From NCBI GenBank assembly GCA_945643825.1, contig CALZEZ010000022.1:1-12275 (forward strand): a stretch of 12,275 nucleotides of DNA. The letters run 5' to 3'. Position numbers and translations under genes: made by a program. Shown in pieces: positions 7,531 through 12,275 of this stretch (positions are counted from its first letter, which is position 1; every line of letters begins with the position of its first letter). The notes under the pieces were generated by a model, which was not told the DNA's origin, did not search any database, and saw nothing but the letters and a program-made list of their open reading frames with translations. This DNA is from an uncultured Lachnospiraceae bacterium (GTDB lineage Bacteria; Bacillota; Clostridia; Lachnospirales; Lachnospiraceae).

Positions 7531-8265
7531 TCACCGGGTATTAGCGGCTATCTCATCTGTTACCAGAATACATGCACAATATCCCGGCTCGGGCTGATAA
7601 AAGTAAATAGACAGATCATAGACAATTTCCGGACTGTAATCATGCATGGATCGCTGCACACCGTTTAAGGATACTTCCGCATAATTCACCAGCCATTTCC
7701 TGTCACCATTCTTGAATACCTCATAAAAGGAATGATTTACCATATCTTCCACGGGGACTCCCTCGACTATCTCCATATATTTGTTGCAGTAACGGAAGAT
7801 GAAATCAATCCCGTGCCCGCCCTCGTCAAACACAAGCTCGATTACACAATATGCAATCGGCATATGATCTAAAAGGCTGCATTTTTCAAGGAGTCTGAGT
7901 GGAACCGGATCCTCGCCTAAGCTCTGGGGGAGTGCGGTCGATGCATTTAGTCCCAACTCCTCTCGCAGATTTCTGTGTTCGCTTGGATTCCGCTTTCTTC
8001 CGGAAAAGGTTCTTCCGTCAATCATGGTATAGATTCCGTCATCACTGATCGCCAGAATGGCATCCCGGCGTACAAGGGTGCCTCTGCAGATGGTAATAAA
8101 TGCATCTTCGGGTAAAAGCTCCATCACCTCATACATGCGGAGCGTGGATGCAATTTCCTCACCGGAATCCAGACAGATCACAGTATTTCTGTCCTGACAA
8201 TAGACAGAAAGAATGTGGTCTGGTTCAATGTGATGTTTTTTGAAATAACGTTCATTTTTTTTCAT
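7531..8265 (-). CDS. LytTR DNA-binding domain plus C-terminal PAS domain regulator
   Basis: A 244-residue soluble protein. Residues about 15-100 look like a LytTR DNA-binding domain: a strand-rich start (HILSVYCQDRNTVICLDSGE), then ITICRGTLVRRDAILAIS, matching the LytTR pattern in which a residue stretch like 'hRS/G-hLV' is followed by 'I', and DGRTFSGRKRNP. Residues about 125-235 look like a PAS sensor domain (LLDHMPIAYCVIELVFDE..., FRYCNKYMEIVEG, HSFYEVFKNGDRKWL). There is no receiver domain, so it appears to be a one-component sensor-regulator. LytTR at the N-terminus is the reverse of the usual order. The ribosome binding site (GGAAA) is weak. It is first in the - strand operon with the kinase and SH3b genes and may regulate the divergent promoters upstream, where repeated motifs sit at LytTR-like spacing. 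Confidence 0.75.
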   Translation of the reverse strand: MKKNERYFKKHHIEPDHILSVYCQDRNTVICLDSGEEIASTLRMYEVMELLPEDAFITICRGTLVRRDAILAISDDGIYTMIDGRTFSGRKRNPSEHRNLREELGLNASTALPQSLGEDPVPLRLLEKCSLLDHMPIAYCVIELVFDEGGHGIDFIFRYCNKYMEIVEGVPVEDMVNHSFYEVFKNGDRKWLVNYAEVSLNGVQRSMHDYSPEIVYDLSIYFYQPEPGYCACILVTDEIAANTR

Positions 8266-8307
8266 ACTTTATTTCCAGTCATAATTTTCTATGAAACTCA
8301 TGTGTCA

Positions 8308-8336
8308 ATCATATAACAAAATGGTACGAAATGCAA
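8308..8336 (-). promoter_or_regulatory. promoter of the LytTR-PAS operon
   Basis: On the - strand, TTGCAT (8336-8331), a 17-bp spacer and TATGAT (8313-8308, one mismatch to TATAAT). The predicted start is near 8301, leaving a leader of about 36 bases. The -35 lies within one copy of the repeated TGCATTTC element, so a protein bound there could compete with or contact RNA polymerase. A TTGACA at 8308-8303 lacks a well-placed -10 and would leave an almost absent leader. Confidence 0.6.
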
Positions 8337-8355
8337 TCACATGTAATGAAATGCA
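8328..8355 (-). repeat. direct repeat GAAATGCA x2, candidate LytTR-type operator
   Basis: GAAATGCA occurs at 8328-8335 and 8348-8355, exactly 20 bp apart, and reads TGCATTTC on the - strand. LytTR regulators typically bind two short direct repeats about two helical turns apart. The proximal copy overlaps the -35 of the LytTR-PAS promoter. Related + strand copies are TGCGTTTCACGCA at 8365-8377 and TGCATTTTACGCC at 8447-8459, which agree at 10 of 13 positions. Confidence 0.5.
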
Positions 8356-8445
8356 TAACAGAGCTGCGTTTCACGCACACATTTTCGCTTGAGTACAATC
8401 GATATGTAAAAAATAGGAGTAAAACAGATAAAAAATAGAAATAAA

Positions 8446-8474
8446 TTGCATTTTACGCCAAATTGTAATACAAT
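8446..8474 (+). promoter_or_regulatory. divergent + strand promoter for the small protein / two-component operon
   Basis: TTGCAT (8446-8451), a 17-bp spacer and TACAAT (8469-8474) form a good sigma-A-like promoter. The predicted start is near 8481, leaving about 48 bases of leader to the ATG at 8529. The -35 overlaps a TGCATTTT element related to the repeats next to the divergent promoter. A small palindrome, ATTGT-AAT-ACAAT (8462-8474), covers the -10. The rest of the 8266-8528 gap shows no gene. Confidence 0.65.
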
Positions 8475-8528
8475 ATTTAAGAATGTTGCGAACGCCTATT
8501 TAAGTAGATGAAGAGAAGGGCAAGTAAT

Positions 8529-8729
8529 ATGAAGGATAAGAACAAACAGTTTCCTGCAACAGATTTCTATGCAGATACGATGGAGAGGGAAGAAAAAGTT
8601 AAGAAAAACTATGGCCTGAATCGGGAGAAGGGTGCGTTTATCAGTGAGTTTGAGAACGGCTTAAACCGGGAACGTGGTGTGTTTGATTCGACAGCAGTGT
8701 TTTTTACACAGCGGAAGGAGAAAGAATGA
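8529..8729 (+). CDS. small hypothetical protein with internal repeat
   Basis: A 66-residue, hydrophilic, highly charged protein with no membrane segment or signal peptide. I do not recognise its family. It contains two near-identical nine-residue units, GLNREKGAF and GLNRERGVF, 15 residues apart. Their codons differ at synonymous positions (Leu CTG/TTA, Asn AAT/AAC, Glu GAG/GAA), which suggests the protein sequence rather than the DNA is conserved. ATG 8529 is preferred over ATG 8508 because AGAAGGG lies about 9 bases before it, whereas 8508 has no ribosome binding site. Its stop overlaps the response regulator start as ATGA, so the two are probably translationally coupled. It might be a regulator, adaptor or peptide precursor; none of these can be shown. 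Confidence 0.65.
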   Translation: MKDKNKQFPATDFYADTMEREEKVKKNYGLNREKGAFISEFENGLNRERGVFDSTAVFFTQRKEKE

Positions 8730-9420
8730 CTAGAATATTATTGGTTGAGGACGATGAGGAATTGTCTGCATTACAGCAATGCAGCTGCAGGCCAACGGTT
8801 TCGCAACGGCATGTGCATATGATGGAGCGCAGGCAGTGGAAAAGCTGCAATCAGAGAAAATTGACCTGATATTGCTGGATGTCATGCTGCCGGATACGGA
8901 TGGACAGAGCCTTTGTAAGCGAATTCGTTCCGAGGAATGCGGTTATGGTGGACCGGTTATTTTTATGAGCTGTCTAGGGGACAGTGACAATATTGTAGAA
9001 GCCTTTCGTACGGGAGGCAACGACTATCTGGTCAAGCCTGCGAGAATCGAGAATCTGCTGGAACGGATCTCGGCAAATCTGGATGCTATGCCCGAGAAGA
9101 CGACGGACAGCAGGAAATGGTTTAAGCAGTTTATGATAGATATGAAATCCAGAAGTGTATATCGGGTCAGAGATAGTGTATGTGGGGAAGTAATTGAGCT
9201 GTCACGCACAGAATATGATATTCTGATGGCTCTTATTCAGAAACCGGAGGAGATTCTGCTATACCGCCAGATCTATAAGAAGGTATGGGGACAGGAGGAC
9301 TGGGGAGATGTGCGCACACTTATGGTACATGTCTCGAATCTCCGAAAGAAAATAGATGAAAATCATGCCGGTATCATTCGTGCGATCAGAGGTGTCGGCT
9401 ATCTCTTTCAGGACTTATAA
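8726..9420 (+). pseudogene. OmpR/PhoB-family response regulator with a one-base frameshift near codon 18
   Basis: The natural start is ATG 8726, behind a strong GGAAGGAG site and overlapping the previous stop. It encodes MTRILLVEDDEELSALQQ, including the acidic pocket D9/D10. The frame then shifts by one base around 8777-8779; read straight through, it stops at 8867-8869 after 47 residues. The next frame carries the rest without interruption: phosphoacceptor D52 (LILLDVMLP), S82, K104 (LVKPA), then a winged-helix DNA-binding domain ending GVGYLF. Joined, the protein would be about 231 residues with canonical spacing. No strong ribosome binding site precedes the internal ATG at 8779, and a product from there would lack the acidic pocket. 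No slippery heptamer is present, so a one-base deletion (real or sequencing error) is more likely than programmed frameshifting. The partner kinase follows. Confidence 0.88.
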
Positions 9421-9443
9421 GAGAGGAAACAGTGGGAGGAAGG

Positions 9444-10232
9444 ATGAAACTATTAATCTGGGAGTTTCTCACCTGGCGGCGTGAGAAGCAGGCTATGTTG
9501 GCAAAGGAGCAGGAGGAAAGGCGTAAGCTTGAGGGAAAGGAGCAGGAGATTCAGAAGCTTTTTGAGGATGTTGTCTGGTTTAAGAGACTGATGGCACATA
9601 ACGTCCGAATGCCGCTTGCCATCATCAGCGGCTACGGAGAACTGCTTCAGAGCGGAACACTTACAAGCAGAGAGGAAGAACAGAAATGTATCGATAAGAT
9701 ATGCAGTAATATCTACTATATGGATACCATGTTAAAGGTTCTCCTCGATGAGGAACAGGAGCTTTTGGAGGAAAAAGAGCATTATGATATTTTGGCTTGC
9801 GTGCGGGAGGTGGCTGATTATGTTAAGAATATCACGATGAAAGCGGGTATCAGAATTTCGGTGAACAGCAGTAAGAACCAGGTGCTGTACTATGGAAACC
9901 GGATTTCTTTGATGCGCGCTTTTTTTAATCTGATTGAAAATTCGATCCGGTATATGAACCGACAGGGAGAGATCGTCATTACTGTGGAGGAGACGGATAC
10001 AGAGATTCTGATGGTCTACCGGGATAACGGGGAAGGTATGCCGCAGGAGGAGGCGGAGCATATTACGGAACTGAATTATCAGGGCTCCAATGGAAAGTCC
10101 GGCGGATATGGAATCGGTATGTATCTGATTCAGAAAGAGGTTCTGGAACGCGGCGGGAAGGTTGAAGTAAAGACGGGAATGGGAAATGGAATGGGAGTCT
10201 ATATGTCCCTTCCCAAAACAGACAAATTTTAA
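9444..10232 (+). CDS. cytosolic sensor histidine kinase with atypical H-box (HNxRMP)
   Basis: A 262-residue kinase with no membrane segment. A charged N-terminal helix or coiled coil (about 12-45) leads to a HisKA-like dimerisation helix with H52 in MAHNVRMPLAIISGYGELL. The usual Glu/Asp after the His is Asn53 and the usual Thr/Asn four residues after is Met56. The HATPase_c domain is complete: N166 in NLIENSIRYMNRQG, DNGEG at 194-198, ELNYQGSN, and a GGYGIGM lid. It would phosphorylate the response regulator encoded just upstream. ATG 9444 is preferred over GTG 9432 because GGGAGGAAGG sits between them, spaced for the ATG. It starts 24 bases after the regulator stop. The sensed signal is not evident; the short N-terminus suggests input by a partner protein. 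Its catalytic domain is closely related to that of the - strand kinase. Confidence 0.9.
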   Translation: MKLLIWEFLTWRREKQAMLAKEQEERRKLEGKEQEIQKLFEDVVWFKRLMAHNVRMPLAIISGYGELLQSGTLTSREEEQKCIDKICSNIYYMDTMLKVLLDEEQELLEEKEHYDILACVREVADYVKNITMKAGIRISVNSSKNQVLYYGNRISLMRAFFNLIENSIRYMNRQGEIVITVEETDTEILMVYRDNGEGMPQEEAEHITELNYQGSNGKSGGYGIGMYLIQKEVLERGGKVEVKTGMGNGMGVYMSLPKTDKF

Positions 10233-10276
10233 CATATCTTTAATTTGGGTTCGAAATAATATGTTATAATTTGTCT
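10220..10276. repeat. 18-bp inverted repeat across the kinase stop and the next promoter
   Basis: Arms at 10220-10237 and 10259-10276 are complementary at 17 of 18 positions, with a single T-T mismatch and a 21-base centre. The left arm contains the kinase stop codon and the right arm contains a TATAAT box. It could be an operator or an RNA hairpin. No U-tract follows, so it is not a normal terminator. Confidence 0.7.
10265..10270 (+). promoter_or_regulatory. candidate promoter (-10 TATAAT) for the 602-residue protein gene
   Basis: A perfect TATAAT lies about 90 bases before the GTG start. No good -35 is found at 16-18 bp upstream (AATTTG at 17 bp), so it may need an activator. It is embedded in the right arm of the inverted repeat. 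The remainder of the 125-base gap shows only the ribosome binding site. Confidence 0.45.
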
Positions 10277-10357
10277 ATATTATGGGTGACACGTGAAAAG
10301 AGCACGCTGTACGGCAAATAGAACGGATAACAAAGTAGGGAAAGAGAGGGAGAACCA

Positions 10358-12166
10358 GTGAAAAACAGTGAATTGCTTCCATTTAGCAGAAACAGATACT
10401 ATAAAGGAAAAATGCTGACCTCAGCCGATTTTGAGGCAGAGCAGCTTTATCTGAACAATAAGCGCAGATTTGTCAATCAGATGTTGGGCGGAAGCGGAAT
10501 CGTGTGTGGCTTAAGTGTGATCAGCCTGGACGATTTGTCGATTATGATTGAAAGTGGTGTGGCAATCGACGATGCAGGAAGAGAAATTGTCGTTGAAAAC
10601 TCCATAGTGAAGAAGCTTTCGGCTATCGATGGATTCGAGAATCTCCGCACGAATCAGGCGAGTCTGTGTCTGCGCTACCAGGAGAAGGAAGGACAGCCTG
10701 TCTATGCAGTGAATCATAGAGAAGGACAGAAGGAATACGAATACAACCGAATGGAAGAAACCTACGAACTGTTTTTACAGGATACGGAGGATGTGGACAC
10801 AGGCTTTGCAATGGAGACAGAGTTTTTCACTGGCGGCGTTCTGTTTGAAAATCAGGATTATCGTATTGTCCTTCGTATTCCCGCCAATATCTGTGCCGGC
10901 TATTATGTAAAGGCTGTTGTTGAGGTTGAGAAGCTGAGCGATGAGAAAAATGCTCTTTATTATGAAGCAATACTCCAGACCCCGGCACTTACATCAATCG
11001 ATGGAAAACAGGAAGTTACGATTCTGCTGGAGAATGTTTCTCTTGAGAAGGGCAGAAAATGCACGAGAGAGTATTGGCTGCTTGCTCAGTCAGAGGAGCT
11101 GGCAGATACCAGCATCATGCTTAAGTCGGGTAGTGTAAAAGCGATGCAGAATGGTGTGGATGTGACACCCGGTGGAGGCTTTTCGTGGAAGATAAATGTG
11201 ATCGATGAGAATCCGAATGCACTGGCTGCCAGAGAGACAGGAAAGGTCAGCATGGAGTTCCGGTTCATGGGCGGTATGGCAGGAGTGATTCGTCTTGCTG
11301 ATATGAAGCTTGTCCGCACGGAATCCGCTTATCTGATTGAGGCTATCGAAGAGAAATCGGTAAAGAGCTATATTCTGACGATGCGCGATGCAAAGCTTCG
11401 TGAGGAGTATGAGCAATATTTTAACAAAAAGCTTCCATTCTACGAAAACTCCGGATTACAGCAGGCTGCTGTGACCGGTATCGGTGAAGGAAGAGAGCAT
11501 AGAGATTATGGTGCTCCTCGAATTGAAACCGGAATCGTGGAGATTCCGCTTGGGGAGAATGCAAGACGTGGTGATATCTGCTATTCTGGAGAGATCATGC
11601 ACGGTCTTGGTAAGGGAAATGTCTATGTTGAGGTTGGCTACGAGAATCTAGAGGAAGACACTGTACTTGGGAAAAATGCCAAGACAACCGTTTTCGGTAA
11701 TCCGGCATTGTTTGCTCCGGGACAGGCACCGGTTGCTGCAGAGACAGCGGTTAAGGTATTGAATGATAAGGGAAGCTTTGTTGTAGCCCTTCATCTGCTG
11801 CAGGATGTCAAACAGCTTGTGTTGACCTATCGTTGGGTGGCAATCCGCTATGCAGGAGAGGATGTCAATGAAGAATTTAACAGTAATCCGAACCAGAGCA
11901 TTTCAGCGGTAACACCAACGATTGTGCTTGGTGCGAAGGAGAACTATTTCTTCCAGGTTAAATTTAATAACATGAAACCTTGTTCGGTGGCATATGAGCT
12001 GACCGAGCCGGGAAGTGGTGAGATATCAGCAGACGGAATCTATACGGCACCGGCAAAAGAGGGAGTTTACGAGATTCGTATCTACTGCACAGACAAACCG
12101 CTCATTTGCACCTATGCATATGCAATTGTTAAGAAAAAGGTGACAGAGGAACAACCACAGGAATAA
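10358..12166 (+). CDS. 602-residue protein with N-terminal tail-cluster-like motif and C-terminal Ig-like domain
   Basis: GTG start behind a GAGAGGGAG site. Residues 11-54 carry a distinctive stretch (RNRYYKGKMLTSADFEAEQ, then NKRRFVNQMLGGSGIVCGLSV), followed by a small beta-rich part with IESGVAIDDAGREIVVE. I associate this 'RxRYFxGxLLTxxDFxxEQ...VxGLxV...GxAxDxxGREIVV' pattern with uncharacterised proteins in phage-tail-like / extracellular contractile injection gene clusters; this is recollection, not a search result. The middle (about 90-510) is beta-rich and unrecognised. The end (about 515-590) looks like a bacterial Ig-like domain, with GEISADGIYTAPAKEGVYEI. No signal peptide or membrane segment is seen, so it is not a classic secreted protein, as expected for a particle component assembled in the cytosol. 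The next gene starts 12 bases after the stop, suggesting an operon running out of the window. The function remains unknown. Confidence 0.72.
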   Translation: MKNSELLPFSRNRYYKGKMLTSADFEAEQLYLNNKRRFVNQMLGGSGIVCGLSVISLDDLSIMIESGVAIDDAGREIVVENSIVKKLSAIDGFENLRTNQASLCLRYQEKEGQPVYAVNHREGQKEYEYNRMEETYELFLQDTEDVDTGFAMETEFFTGGVLFENQDYRIVLRIPANICAGYYVKAVVEVEKLSDEKNALYYEAILQTPALTSIDGKQEVTILLENVSLEKGRKCTREYWLLAQSEELADTSIMLKSGSVKAMQNGVDVTPGGGFSWKINVIDENPNALAARETGKVSMEFRFMGGMAGVIRLADMKLVRTESAYLIEAIEEKSVKSYILTMRDAKLREEYEQYFNKKLPFYENSGLQQAAVTGIGEGREHRDYGAPRIETGIVEIPLGENARRGDICYSGEIMHGLGKGNVYVEVGYENLEEDTVLGKNAKTTVFGNPALFAPGQAPVAAETAVKVLNDKGSFVVALHLLQDVKQLVLTYRWVAIRYAGEDVNEEFNSNPNQSISAVTPTIVLGAKENYFFQVKFNNMKPCSVAYELTEPGSGEISADGIYTAPAKEGVYEIRIYCTDKPLICTYAYAIVKKKVTEEQPQE

Positions 12167-12178
12167 GAGGGGGTAGTG

Positions 12179-12275
12179 ATGATTTACCAGTCGGATCAGC
12201 TGACACTTCGCAGTGTTATGGATGTGTTTCGCGGAGAAATAAATGATGTCATGATCTGTGAGGAGATATCCGGCA
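12179..12275 (+). CDS. hypothetical protein, N-terminal fragment (3' truncated by window)
   Basis: The first 32 codons of a gene with a strong GAGGGGG ribosome binding site just after the stop of the 602-residue protein gene; the frame stays open to the window edge. It begins MIYQSDQLTLRSVMDVFRGE and contains DVMICEEISG. I do not recognise the family from this fragment. The tight spacing implies co-transcription with the upstream gene. A GTG immediately before the ATG is an equally possible start. Confidence 0.6.
   Translation, partial: MIYQSDQLTLRSVMDVFRGEINDVMICEEISG

Noticed and set aside
8303..8308. TTGACA as -35 of the LytTR-PAS promoter
   Set aside because: The possible -10 boxes at 16 or 19 bp are poor and would leave a leader of under 10 bases; TTGCAT-17-TATGAT just upstream is better.
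8771..8785. Programmed -1 frameshifting to make the full response regulator
   Set aside because: A -1 shift after CAA would restore the frame with the right length, but there is no X-XXY-YYZ slippery heptamer and I saw no clear stimulatory structure, so a one-base deletion is simpler.
9732..10235. 167-codon open frame on the - strand opposite the soluble kinase
   Set aside because: It mirrors the conserved kinase ATPase domain and has no independent support.
10220..10276. Inverted repeat as a rho-independent terminator of the kinase gene
   Set aside because: The stem is A/T-rich with a 21-base loop, and no run of T follows either arm; an operator or other role fits better.

Overview
The window looks like chromosome of a Clostridia bacterium, most likely Lachnospiraceae. 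This rests on moderate GC, strong AGGAGG-type ribosome binding sites, sigma-A-like promoters, and gene types typical of that family. No tRNA, rRNA, CRISPR array, insertion sequence or phage integrase is visible. The taxonomic call is inference.

Region 1 (1-1570, + strand): the end of a sugar-catabolic operon. It holds a 5'-truncated Gfo/Idh/MocA oxidoreductase and a TIM-barrel sugar isomerase/epimerase, closed by a clear rho-independent terminator. Region 2 (about 1600-6080, + strand): a four-gene unit with an extended -10 promoter, a Dabb-domain protein, a C_GCAxxG_C_C protein, prolyl-tRNA synthetase (proS) and an ABC-F ATPase. Its last codons form a hairpin that also works as a terminator for the convergent operon.

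Region 3 (6083-8265, - strand): a regulatory/envelope operon. It encodes a protein with N-terminal LytTR and C-terminal PAS domains, a membrane histidine-kinase-like ATPase with no recognisable phosphoacceptor His box, and a membrane-anchored SH3b protein. Region 4 (8266-8528): a divergent regulatory region. Both promoters use a TTGCAT -35 element, and several copies of a TGCRTTTY motif lie in it, two of them as direct repeats 20 bp apart. Region 5 (8529-10232, + strand): a 66-residue protein with an internal nine-residue repeat, an OmpR-family response regulator broken by a one-base frameshift, and a soluble histidine kinase with an atypical H-box (HNxRMP). Its catalytic domain is clearly paralogous to the kinase in region 3.

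Region 6 (10233-12275, + strand): an intergenic stretch with an 18-bp inverted repeat around a TATAAT box. It precedes a 602-residue protein whose N-terminus resembles proteins I associate with tail-like contractile injection gene clusters and whose C-terminus is Ig-like, then the start of another gene. The most interesting part is 6083-12275: two cross-related, unorthodox signalling modules share a divergent control region and sit directly upstream of what may be the edge of a tail-like particle locus. The link between the signalling genes and that locus is inference from position only.
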